A stretch of 62,105 nucleotides of DNA, from NCBI GenBank assembly GCA_002747395.1, contig PDPE01000043.1:1-62105 (forward strand). The letters are read 5' to 3'. The notes below the pieces were generated by a model, which made no database searches, had not been told where the DNA came from, and saw only the letters and a list, made by a program, of their open reading frames with translations. The stretch is from Pseudomonadota bacterium. Lineage in GTDB: Bacteria > Pseudomonadota > Gammaproteobacteria > Pseudomonadales > Oleiphilaceae. Positions 26,917-35,397 of this stretch are shown in pieces; within the stretch, counting starts at the first letter, position 1; every line of letters begins with the position of its first letter. The translations under genes and the position numbers were made by a program.

Positions 26917-28428
26917 ATGACTGTGATTCGCCAGGACGATTTGATTGATAGTGTAGCTGATGCCCTCCAGTTTATTTCCTATTACCATCCCGTTGATTTT
27001 ATCAGGGCGGTTCACGAGGCTTACCGGAAAGAGGAATCGCCGGCGGCCAGGGATGCGATGGCCCAGATACTGATAAATTCCCGCATGTGTGCGGAAGGGC
27101 ACCGCCCGATTTGCCAGGATACCGGTATCGTAACCGCCTTTGTCAAGGTGGGGATGGATGTACGGTGGGATGCCGATATGGGGCTGTCCGATATGATCAA
27201 TGAAGGTGTCCGGCGAGCCTATACGCACCCGGACAACGTGCTGCGTGCTTCCATCCTGGCCGATCCGGCGGGCGCACGGGTGAATACGAAGGACAACACA
27301 CCGGCTGTGATTCACTACGAAATTGTACCGGGCAATACCGTGGAGGTGCACGTCGCGGCAAAAGGTGGCGGGTCGGAAAACAAGTCGAAAATGGTTATGC
27401 TGAACCCCAGCGACAGCATTGTTGACTGGGTAGTGAAAACCGTTCCGACAATGGGGGCAGGATGGTGTCCTCCGGGTATGCTCGGGATTGGTATCGGTGG
27501 TACGGCTGAAAAGGCAGCCGTAATGGCAAAGGAAGTGCTGATGGATCCCATTGATATTCACGATTTGCGTGAACGGGGCCCGCAAAACCGGATTGAGGAA
27601 TTGCGGCTGGAAATTATGGACAAGGTCAATGAATTGGGTATTGGCGCTCAGGGGCTGGGTGGTTTGACGACGGTTCTCGATGTAAAGATCAAGGATTGCC
27701 CCACGCACGCTGCGTCCTTGCCGGTAGCCATGATTCCAAACTGTGCGGCAACGCGCCATGCTCATTTTGTTCTGGATGGCAGTGGTGCCTCGTTGCAGAA
27801 AGCGCCCCGACTGGAGGATTGGCCGGAGATTACCCTCGATATCGGCGCAGGTGCAAGACGCATTGACCTGAATACGGTGACCGCCGAAGAGGTGGCGACG
27901 CTAAAGCCGGGTGATACTGTGCTGTTGTCAGGCAAAATGCTGACAGGCAGAGATGCGGCGCACAAAAAAATGGTGGATATGATCGGTCGTGGTGAACCGT
28001 TACCGGTTGATCTGAAGGGGCGTTTTATTTACTACGTCGGCCCGGTAGACCCGGTCAGGGGAGAAGTGGTCGGCCCGGCAGGCCCGACGACTGCAACCAG
28101 AATGGACAAGTTTACCCACACCATGCTGAAGGAAACCGGGCTGCTTGGAATGATTGGCAAGGCCGAACGCGGCCAGGTGGCCATCGACGCCATCAAGGAA
28201 TTTGGAGCGGTCTACCTGATGGCGGTGGGCGGTGCTGCCTATCTGGTTTCCAGGGCAGTAAAGGAGGCGAAGGTTGTTGCCTTCCCGGAAATGGGAATGG
28301 AAGCGATCTATGAGTTTGATGTTCAGGATATGCCTGTGTCTGTTGCTGTGGATGCGAAGGGTGTGTCTGTTCACCAAACCGCGCCTCAAGTCTGGCACGA
28401 TAAAATCATTGCTGCAAAAAAGGCATAA
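26917..28428 (+). CDS. Class I (iron-sulfur) fumarate hydratase
   Basis: 503 residues of the FumA/FumB-type enzyme that hydrates fumarate to malate using an oxygen-sensitive [4Fe-4S] cluster. Diagnostic segments are GHRPICQDTGIVTAFVKVG, AAKGGGSENKSKM, GAGWCPPGMLGIGIGGTAEK and the C-terminal GPTTATRMDKFTHTML. Cysteines in CQDTG, KDCPTH and PNCAATRH are candidate cluster ligands. The start MTVIRQDDLIDS is preferred over an upstream in-frame GTG (26845) because it begins the family alignment and has AAGAGA before it. A VapBC module separates it from purU. Confidence 0.93.
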   Translation: MTVIRQDDLIDSVADALQFISYYHPVDFIRAVHEAYRKEESPAARDAMAQILINSRMCAEGHRPICQDTGIVTAFVKVGMDVRWDADMGLSDMINEGVRRAYTHPDNVLRASILADPAGARVNTKDNTPAVIHYEIVPGNTVEVHVAAKGGGSENKSKMVMLNPSDSIVDWVVKTVPTMGAGWCPPGMLGIGIGGTAEKAAVMAKEVLMDPIDIHDLRERGPQNRIEELRLEIMDKVNELGIGAQGLGGLTTVLDVKIKDCPTHAASLPVAMIPNCAATRHAHFVLDGSGASLQKAPRLEDWPEITLDIGAGARRIDLNTVTAEEVATLKPGDTVLLSGKMLTGRDAAHKKMVDMIGRGEPLPVDLKGRFIYYVGPVDPVRGEVVGPAGPTTATRMDKFTHTMLKETGLLGMIGKAERGQVAIDAIKEFGAVYLMAVGGAAYLVSRAVKEAKVVAFPEMGMEAIYEFDVQDMPVSVAVDAKGVSVHQTAPQVWHDKIIAAKKA

Positions 28429-28439
28429 TCGCTGTCAGG

Positions 28440-28475
28440 GTATAAGCATTAACCAAAGTATAAGTATTAACCAAA
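28440..28475. repeat. Tandem duplication, 2 x 18 bp, after the fumarase gene
   Basis: GTATAAGCATTAACCAAA (28440-28457) and GTATAAGTATTAACCAAA (28458-28475), followed by a weaker partial third copy. Confidence 0.9.
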
Positions 28476-28571
28476 GTGTAACCACTGCCTGTAAATCGCC
28501 TTTGGCAGGCGCCTGCGTCAGCAGGTCGCCTGGCTGGCCGAGCTTGTTATGTTCACTCGTATGCCTCATAA

Positions 28572-28598
28572 TGTGTACAATTTAACGCCAGGTACACA
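28572..28598 (+). promoter_or_regulatory. Inverted-repeat operator upstream of vapBC
   Basis: TGTGTAC (28572-28578) and GTACACA (28592-28598) are exact inverted copies separated by 13 bases, ending 13 bases before the antitoxin ATG. VapBC operons are typically autorepressed at such sites. Flanking CATAATG direct repeats add to the pattern. Confidence 0.65.
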
Positions 28599-28611
28599 AT
28601 GGTGCAGCATA

Positions 28612-28806
28612 ATGAGAACCAATATTGTAATAGATGATAATTTAATGGAAAGTGCTCTCAGAGCCAGCGGGCTAAGCACTAAAAAAGACGTGGTAGAACA
28701 AGGTCTCAAGCTCATTATCAAGAGAAAACAACAACAAGACATTCGCAAACTCAGGGGCAAGGTAAAATGGGAAGGTGACCTTGATGAAATGCGGGGACGT
28801 AAATGA
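28612..28806 (+). CDS. VapB-type antitoxin
   Basis: 64 residues starting MRTNIVIDDNLMESALRASG, the N-terminal pattern of VapB antitoxins of the MRTTI/VIDD type. LSTKKDVVEQGLKLIIKRKQ forms the next helix, and a basic/acidic tail GKVKWEGDLDEMRGRK binds the toxin in this family. ATG 28612 is chosen over upstream in-frame ATGs because those would cross the operator. The last four bases overlap the toxin start. Confidence 0.9.
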   Translation: MRTNIVIDDNLMESALRASGLSTKKDVVEQGLKLIIKRKQQQDIRKLRGKVKWEGDLDEMRGRK

Positions 28807-29204
28807 TTCTGGTAGATACCAGTGTCTGGGTCAACTATTTAAATGGAGCACTCTCTCACGAATGCGATCTCCTGGATAAGGCTTTGGAAGAAGGCACTGT
28901 GGCAATCGGAGACATTGTATTTTTAGAGATTCTTCAAGGCTTCAGAAGCGAAAAAGATTATAGAGACGCTAAAACACAGCTCTCGAAACTGGATCAGTAC
29001 GAATTGTTCGGTCGTCACATGGTTGAGAAATGTGCAGGCAACTATCGAAAATTAAGAAAGAAGGGAATAACAATCAGAAGCACTACCGATGTAATCATTG
29101 CTACTTTTTGCATTGAAAACAGGTTGCCTCTTTTATTTTCAGATAAAGATTTTTTGCCTTTCGTTGAACATTTAAAACTTCACTCTGTCGTGCCAAAAAC
29201 ATAA
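28803..29204 (+). CDS. VapC-type PIN-domain ribonuclease toxin
   Basis: 133 residues. The PIN fold is marked by the acidic residues in MILVDTSVWVNYL (Asp5), GDIVFLEILQG (Glu), STTDVIIATFCIE and LFSDKDFLPF. The family cleaves tRNA or rRNA; the target is unknown here. The ATGA overlap couples it to VapB. The pair is AT-rich compared with fumA and purU and is inserted between them, which suggests transfer. Confidence 0.93.
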   Translation: MILVDTSVWVNYLNGALSHECDLLDKALEEGTVAIGDIVFLEILQGFRSEKDYRDAKTQLSKLDQYELFGRHMVEKCAGNYRKLRKKGITIRSTTDVIIATFCIENRLPLLFSDKDFLPFVEHLKLHSVVPKT

Positions 29205-29250
29205 CAGGCAGCTCTCTTTATGTGAGCGGCCCAACCTGTCGGGATTTTTT

Positions 29251-30105
29251 ATGGAACATACCTATCGCCTCATTATTTCCTGCCCTGACAGGGTGGGGAT
29301 TGTCGCCAAGGTCAGTAATTTTCTGGCCACCTACAACGGGTGGATTACAGAGGCAAACCACCACTCTGACCCTCAGGAAGGGTACTTTTTTATGCGAAAC
29401 GAGATCAAGGCGAGCTCGATCCCGTTTGATCTCGATGCATTTCGCATTGCTTTTGGGCCTATTGCCAAAGAGTTTGACATGCAGTGGCGAGTGACGGACT
29501 CGGCGGTGAAAAAGAAAGTGATCCTTATGGTCAGCAAGGAGTCGCACTGTCTTGCCGATTTGCTTCATCGCCATCAGGACGGGGAAATAAACAGCGAAGT
29601 GGTGGCCGTGATTTCCAACCATGAAGAGTTGCGGCGCATGGTCGAGTGGTATGATATTCCGTTCCACTCGATTCCCGTGTCGAAAGACAATAAAGAGGAG
29701 GCTTTTGGTGAAATCGAGTCGCTGTTTGACACCTATGCGGTCGATCTGGTGGTGTTGGCTCGTTATATGCAGATTTTGCCTCCGGCTATCTGCGCCAGGT
29801 ATTCAGGCCGGATCATAAACATTCATCACAGCTTTCTCCCGTCCTTTGCCGGAGCGCGACCCTATCACCAGGCGTACAACAGGGGAGTCAAGCTTATCGG
29901 GGCTACCTGCCATTATGTAACGCAGGATCTGGATGAGGGGCCAATCATTGACCAGGATGTTATGCGCGTGGGTCACAATCACACCACACATGATATGGTT
30001 CGATTGGGCAGGGATGTGGAGAAAAACGTCCTGGCCCGGGGGCTCAGGTATCATATTGAAGACCGGGTGATTATCCATAAAAACAAAACGGTTGTTTTCG
30101 GGTGA
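29251..30105 (+). CDS. purU: Formyltetrahydrofolate deformylase
   Basis: 284 residues. The N-terminal ACT domain (YRLIISCPDRVGIVAKVSNF) is followed by a formyl-transferase catalytic domain with NIHHSFLPSFAGARPYHQAY and YVTQDLDEGPIIDQD, which hold the Asn-His-Asp catalytic set. It hydrolyses 10-formyl-THF to formate and THF, supplying formate for PurT and balancing one-carbon pools with glycine/methionine. No clear SD precedes the ATG. Confidence 0.96.
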   Translation: MEHTYRLIISCPDRVGIVAKVSNFLATYNGWITEANHHSDPQEGYFFMRNEIKASSIPFDLDAFRIAFGPIAKEFDMQWRVTDSAVKKKVILMVSKESHCLADLLHRHQDGEINSEVVAVISNHEELRRMVEWYDIPFHSIPVSKDNKEEAFGEIESLFDTYAVDLVVLARYMQILPPAICARYSGRIINIHHSFLPSFAGARPYHQAYNRGVKLIGATCHYVTQDLDEGPIIDQDVMRVGHNHTTHDMVRLGRDVEKNVLARGLRYHIEDRVIIHKNKTVVFG

Positions 30106-30343
30106 CGGTTCATCCGTCCGGACAGGCCTCGGTGGGCGGATGGCTCGCGGAGGTGTTTGATTTTATGGCGTCTTGCGTTTTGCGGGCGTTTTGGTAAAAA
30201 CCGTATTTATTAGCCACGAACAGAGGAATATGTGGTATCCTTCGCAACGCCATGTTTCTTGCTTTTGCCTGCCAAAGGTTGCTGAAAAACGCACAATTAA
30301 AATGTAAAAAAATGTAAACCAGCCGATAGGAATACCGTAACAT

Positions 30344-33004
30344 ATGGGTAATGAATTAGCGAAAGAAATTCTCCCCGTTAATATCGAAGACGAACTCAAA
30401 CAATCCTACCTTGACTACGCAATGAGCGTGATAGTGGGCCGAGCCCTGCCAGATGTAAGGGACGGCCTCAAGCCCGTGCATCGTCGAGTCCTGTTCGCCA
30501 TGAGTGAGTTGAGCAACGACTGGAACAAGGCGTACAAAAAATCAGCCCGTGTGGTCGGGGATGTGATTGGTAAATACCATCCGCATGGTGATTCGGCGGT
30601 TTACGACACTATCGTTCGTATGGCTCAGCCATTCTCATTGCGCTATACCCTGATAGACGGGCAAGGGAACTTCGGTTCGGTGGACGGTGATAGCGCGGCG
30701 GCGATGCGATATACCGAAATTCGGATGAACAAAATATCCCACTCGCTGCTGGCTGATCTGGAAAAGGAAACGGTTGACTTTGTGCCCAATTACGATGGCA
30801 CCGAGCAAATTCCGGAGGTTCTGCCTACCCGTGTACCCAATCTGCTTGTCAATGGCTCATCCGGTATTGCCGTGGGCATGGCTACCAATATCCCCCCTCA
30901 CAACCTGAACGAGGTCGTGAATGCTACTTTGGCCGTGCTCGACAACCCTGACATTGATATCGATGCGCTGATGGAGTACATACCCGGGCCGGATTTTCCC
31001 ACTGCGGGCATTATCAATGGTCGTGCCGGTATTCTGCAGGCCTATCGCACGGGGCGTGGCAGGATTTATCTGCGGGCTCGCTATGAAGTGGAAACCAACT
31101 CGAAAAACCGGGATTCCATTATCGTCACCGAGATTCCCTACCAGGTCAACAAAGCGAAACTGATCGAAAAAATTGCTGAATTGGTAAAAGAAAAAAAGAT
31201 TGAGGGAATCTCGGAGTTAAGGGACGAGTCCAGCAAGGAGGGGATGAGAATCGTGCTCGAATTGCGTCGGGGTGAAATGCCCGATGTCATTATGAATAAC
31301 CTGTATGCCCAGACCCAGATGGAAAATGTGTTTGGCATTAATATGGTTGCCCTGTCCAACGGTGAGCCGAGGACGCTCAACCTGAAGGAAGTGCTGGTTG
31401 CATTTGTGCGTCATCGCCGGGAAGTGGTTACCCGTCGAACTATTTACGAGTTGCGCAAGGCGAGAGAAAAGGGCCATATTCTGGAAGGCCTGGCAGTGGC
31501 ACTGTCAAACATTGATCCGGTGATTGAACTGATCAAGGCGTCTCCCAATGCTGCGGAGGCGAAGGTGCGGTTGCTTGAGCGCGCCTGGGAGCCGGGTTCG
31601 GTGGTGCCCATGCTGGAGCGGGCCGGTACGGATGCCTGTCGTCCGGATGATCTGGATGCCAGGTATGGAATGAGAGATGGCAAGTATTACCTGTCTCCGG
31701 TTCAGGCCCAGGAAATACTCAATATGCGTTTGCAGAAACTCACCAGTCTTGAAACCGAGAAGTTGCTGGAGGAGTTCAAGGAAATCATCGGGCAGATCGC
31801 CGGGTTGCTGGAAATTCTCAACGAGCCGGATCGCTTGCTGGAGGTGATCCGCGACGAACTGATTGCGGTCAGGGAGGAGTTTGGCGACGAGCGTGTGACT
31901 GAAATACAAAACTCGAAAAGGGATTTGACTGTTGCCGACCTCATTACCGAAGAAACCCTGGTGGTCACCATTTCTCATGGCGGGTATGCCAAGACACAAC
32001 CCCTGGTAGACTACCAGGCCCAGCGCCGCGGTGGCCGGGGCAAGTCTGCAACAAGTATGAAAGAAGAGGATTTTGTTGAAAAACTGCTCGTTGCCAACTC
32101 GCATGATACCATCCTCTGCTTTACCAATTTCGGCAAGGTGTTCTGGCTGCGTGTATTTGAAATTCCCCAGGCAAGCCGTTCTTCGCGTGGTCGCCCGATG
32201 GTGAATATTTTGCCCTTGTCAGAGGGGGAAAGAGTGACCACCTTCCTGCCTGTTCAGGGGTATGAAGATGGCCATTTTGTCTTTATGGCGACCAGCAAGG
32301 GCACAGTGAAGAAAACTGCATTGACCCATTTTTCCCGTCCAAGATCGTCCGGCCTGATTGCTCTGGATCTCGAAGAGGGAGATACCCTGATAGGAGCGGC
32401 GATCACAGACGGGGATGCCGAAGTGATGCTGTTCAGCAGTTCCGGCAAGGTCGTGCGTTTTGCCGAGTCAGAAGTCAGGGCCTTGAGCCGAACCGCACGA
32501 GGGGTTCGCGGAATCAGATTGAAGCCTGAGCAATATGTGGTGTCTCTGATTATCCCGGCCGCTGAAGGAGTTATTTTGCTGGCCAGTGAAAACGGTTACG
32601 GCAAGCGTACCGCCCTGGAAGACTTCCCGGCCTACAGTCGAGGCACCCAGGGTGTGATAGGTATGCAGTGTTCCGACAGAAACGGTGCTCTGGTCAGTGC
32701 GCTCCAGGTATTTGAAGGTGATGAAATGATGCTCATCAGCGACAAGGGTACCCTGGTCAGAACCCGTACAGAAGAAGTCTCTGTTCTGGGCAGAAATACC
32801 CAGGGGGTCAGGTTGATCAAACTGACCGGAGATGATGAAAAACTGGTTGGTGTCGAGCGTATTGAAGAAGGTGATGCGCAGTCTGATGCAGATTTTGATG
32901 ATGCGGGTGATGACAGTATGCAATCCACCGATGAGCCTGGCCGGTCGGATCAGTCTGCCGATGAATCGGACGGCCGGAAAAGCGATCAGGATCAGGGTGA
33001 GTAA
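30344..33004 (+). CDS. gyrA: DNA gyrase subunit A
   Basis: 886 residues. The N-terminal breakage-reunion domain has the catalytic Tyr in [10 protein letters not shown] (Tyr123). The quinolone-determining region [17 protein letters not shown] is wild-type at Ser84 and Asp88 (E. coli 83/87). The GyrA box QRRGGRGK marks the C-terminal DNA-wrapping propeller. The protein ends in a long acidic tail ([18 protein letters not shown]...), known in E. coli to modulate wrapping. ATAGGAAT upstream of the ATG is a possible SD, though spacing is long. It begins the aromatic biosynthesis block. Confidence 0.98.
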   Translation: MGNELAKEILPVNIEDELKQSYLDYAMSVIVGRALPDVRDGLKPVHRRVLFAMSELSNDWNKAYKKSARVVGDVIGKYHPHGDSAVYDTIVRMAQPFSLRYTLIDGQGNFGSVDGDSAAAMRYTEIRMNKISHSLLADLEKETVDFVPNYDGTEQIPEVLPTRVPNLLVNGSSGIAVGMATNIPPHNLNEVVNATLAVLDNPDIDIDALMEYIPGPDFPTAGIINGRAGILQAYRTGRGRIYLRARYEVETNSKNRDSIIVTEIPYQVNKAKLIEKIAELVKEKKIEGISELRDESSKEGMRIVLELRRGEMPDVIMNNLYAQTQMENVFGINMVALSNGEPRTLNLKEVLVAFVRHRREVVTRRTIYELRKAREKGHILEGLAVALSNIDPVIELIKASPNAAEAKVRLLERAWEPGSVVPMLERAGTDACRPDDLDARYGMRDGKYYLSPVQAQEILNMRLQKLTSLETEKLLEEFKEIIGQIAGLLEILNEPDRLLEVIRDELIAVREEFGDERVTEIQNSKRDLTVADLITEETLVVTISHGGYAKTQPLVDYQAQRRGGRGKSATSMKEEDFVEKLLVANSHDTILCFTNFGKVFWLRVFEIPQASRSSRGRPMVNILPLSEGERVTTFLPVQGYEDGHFVFMATSKGTVKKTALTHFSRPRSSGLIALDLEEGDTLIGAAITDGDAEVMLFSSSGKVVRFAESEVRALSRTARGVRGIRLKPEQYVVSLIIPAAEGVILLASENGYGKRTALEDFPAYSRGTQGVIGMQCSDRNGALVSALQVFEGDEMMLISDKGTLVRTRTEEVSVLGRNTQGVRLIKLTGDDEKLVGVERIEEGDAQSDADFDDAGDDSMQSTDEPGRSDQSADESDGRKSDQDQGE

Positions 33005-33010
33005 TTGGCA

Positions 33011-34117
33011 ATGTCGTCCGAGTCGGAAAAAAAAGCCTTATCTGAAATAAGAGATCAAATTGATGCCATTGATCAGGAAATCCAGAACCTGATCAATCGT
33101 CGCGCTGCCTGTGCCCAGAAAGTCGCGGAGATCAAAACCAGGTCACTGGCTGATGCCAGTCAGGCCGTGTTTTATCGGCCGGAACGTGAAGCCCGGGTGT
33201 TGAGGAAGGTAAAGGAAAGAAATCAGGGGCCGCTGGACTCTGAAGAAATGGCACGGCTGTTTCGGGAAATCATGTCCGCCTGCCTGGCGCACGAAAAACC
33301 CATGCACATCGCATTTCTCGGGCCGGAGGGCACTTTTACCCAGGCGGCAGTGTTAAAACACTTTGGCCACTCGGTAGTCAGCGTGCCCCTGGAGGCGATT
33401 GACGACGTGTTTCGGGAAGTTGAATCCGGTGGCGCGCACTATGGAGTGGTTCCGGTAGAAAACTCGACCGAGGGGATGATCAACCGGACTCTCGATATGT
33501 TTATCTCATCGCCCGTGAAAATCTGTGGTGAGGTGAAACTGCGTATTCACCATCATTTGTTGGCATCCGGAAATACCAAAGCCGATAACATCACGCGAAT
33601 TTACTCGCACCAGCAGTCATTTGCCCAGTGTCGCCGGTGGCTCGATGCCAACTGGCGAAGCGTGGAAAGGGTCACCGTTAGCAGTAATGCCGAAGCTGCA
33701 AGGAAAGCCCGGTCAGAGTCCGGTGCGGCGGCCATCGCCGGAGCCATGTCTGCGGAGATTTACGGTTTGCAGGTGGTGGCTGAAAATATTGAAGATCAGC
33801 CTGATAACACCACCCGCTTTCTCATTATCGGTCGTGAAAATGTGCCCCCGAGTGGCCATGACAAATCATCCATTCTTGTTTCGATGCGTAACCGGCCCGG
33901 GGCGCTTTATCAAACCCTGGAACCCTTTCATCGTCATGGAATCAGTTTGACCCGCATAGAAACCAGGCCCTCACCGAATGGCACCTGGGCGTATGTGTTT
34001 TATATCGATTTCGAGGGCCATGTTGAAGATGAAAAAATGCAGGGAGTGCTGGATGAAATTGCCTCCGAGGCGGTGGAATTGAAGATTCTGGGGTCTTATC
34101 CGGTCGGCGTTTTATAA
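33011..34117 (+). CDS. pheA: Bifunctional chorismate mutase / prephenate dehydratase (P-protein)
   Basis: 368 residues. The AroQ chorismate mutase helix bundle comes first (LSEIRDQIDAIDQEIQNLIN; NRRAACAQKVAEIK). It is followed by prephenate dehydratase (IAFLGPEGTFTQAAVLKHFG, VVPVENSTEGMINRTLDM) and a C-terminal ACT domain (GALYQTLEPFHRHGISLTRI then ETRPSPNGTWAYVFYID) for phenylalanine feedback. It makes phenylpyruvate from chorismate. ATG 33011 is preferred to TTG 33005. It follows gyrA with six bases between; serC, present at this point in Pseudomonas, is missing. Confidence 0.96.
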   Translation: MSSESEKKALSEIRDQIDAIDQEIQNLINRRAACAQKVAEIKTRSLADASQAVFYRPEREARVLRKVKERNQGPLDSEEMARLFREIMSACLAHEKPMHIAFLGPEGTFTQAAVLKHFGHSVVSVPLEAIDDVFREVESGGAHYGVVPVENSTEGMINRTLDMFISSPVKICGEVKLRIHHHLLASGNTKADNITRIYSHQQSFAQCRRWLDANWRSVERVTVSSNAEAARKARSESGAAAIAGAMSAEIYGLQVVAENIEDQPDNTTRFLIIGRENVPPSGHDKSSILVSMRNRPGALYQTLEPFHRHGISLTRIETRPSPNGTWAYVFYIDFEGHVEDEKMQGVLDEIASEAVELKILGSYPVGVL

Positions 34118-34179
34118 ACTCGCCTGTTCACTGACAGTAACCCGATCGATCTGATCGGGAAAACAAAAAAGGCAAACCT

Positions 34180-35289
34180 ATGTCATGCGATTTTCTCGCC
34201 CTGGCCAACGCGGGCGTTCAAAGGATCAGCCCCTATGTGCCGGGCAAACCTGAAGATGAGTTGCAGCGAGAGCTTGGTCTGGAGCGGGTAGTCAAACTGG
34301 CCAGCAACGAGAATCCGCTGGGGCCGAGCCAGAAAGTTATCGAGGCCGTTTCGGCAAAACCCGGTGCCATCTCGCGTTACCCGGATGGAAACGGCTTTGA
34401 GCTGAAACAGGCATTGACCAGCTACCTGGGTATTGAGGAAAATCAGGTCACGCTCGGCAATGGCTCCAATGATGTTCTGGAACTTGTCGCCAGGGCCTAT
34501 AGCGGCCCCGGCGACGAGGTCGTTTTTTCCGAGCATGCCTTTGCTGTTTACCCTCTGGCAACATTGTCGGCGGGTGCCACTCCTGTCGCTGCCAGGGCTG
34601 ACAACTGGGCGCATGACCTTGACCGGATAGCAGCCTGCCTGTCGGAAAAAACCCGGCTGATTTTTCTTGCCAACCCAAATAACCCGACCGGTACCTGGTT
34701 CCACAAAGATGAACTGGAAGCATTTCTGAATCGTGTACCGGAGCATATTGTTGTTGTTCTGGATGAGGCCTATTTTGAGTATGTCTCTGAAAGTGGTTAC
34801 CCGGACGGTATCAGCTTGCTGAAAAAACACGACAACCTGATCGTAACCCGTACTTTTTCGAAAGCCTGGGGGCTGGCCTCGTTGAGGGTTGGTTTTGCAG
34901 TGAGCAGCCCTGCGATAGCGGATGTGTTGAACAGGGTAAGGCAGCCCTTTAACGTCAATACAATGGCGCAGGTGGCTGCGGTTGCCGTATTGGGGGATGC
35001 CGCGTACCTGCAAAAATCCGTTGAAACCAATGATGCCGGGTTGCGGCAGCTGGAAAGCGGCTTTTCTGCCCTCGGCCTTGACTATATTCCGTCGGTGGGC
35101 AACTTTATTGCGGTCGATGTTGGCGCTCGTGCCGGTGAGGTGTATCAGTCTCTGTTACAACAGGGCGTCATTGTTCGGCCGGTGGCAAACTATCAAATGC
35201 CTCGCCATCTCAGGGTCAGTGTCGGGTTGAAGGAAGAAAACAGCATTATGCTTGAGGCACTTGAAAAGTCGCTGAAAACCGGAGCCTGA
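34180..35289 (+). CDS. hisC: Histidinol-phosphate aminotransferase
   Basis: 369 residues of the class I/II PLP aminotransferases, HisC type. LASNENPLGPSQKV near the N-terminus, FLANPNNPTGTW, DEAYFEYV and the PLP-lysine motif TRTFSKAWGLASLRVGF are intact. It makes histidinol phosphate and, in this gene context (between pheA and tyrA), may also transaminate aromatic keto acids, as inferred for related hisC2 genes. A small perfect hairpin (CCCGATC...GATCGGG, 34141-34159) lies between pheA and hisC. Confidence 0.94.
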   Translation: MSCDFLALANAGVQRISPYVPGKPEDELQRELGLERVVKLASNENPLGPSQKVIEAVSAKPGAISRYPDGNGFELKQALTSYLGIEENQVTLGNGSNDVLELVARAYSGPGDEVVFSEHAFAVYPLATLSAGATPVAARADNWAHDLDRIAACLSEKTRLIFLANPNNPTGTWFHKDELEAFLNRVPEHIVVVLDEAYFEYVSESGYPDGISLLKKHDNLIVTRTFSKAWGLASLRVGFAVSSPAIADVLNRVRQPFNVNTMAQVAAVAVLGDAAYLQKSVETNDAGLRQLESGFSALGLDYIPSVGNFIAVDVGARAGEVYQSLLQQGVIVRPVANYQMPRHLRVSVGLKEENSIMLEALEKSLKTGA

Positions 35290-35397
35290 TCTTCAGTTCC
35301 CTGATTTTCAGTTCAATGAAACAGGGGAAAGTTTCATCATTATCTGTCACTATTGTGGCGTTTACCTCTTGGAGTTAGAAGCAGCAGGCCTTGGAAT

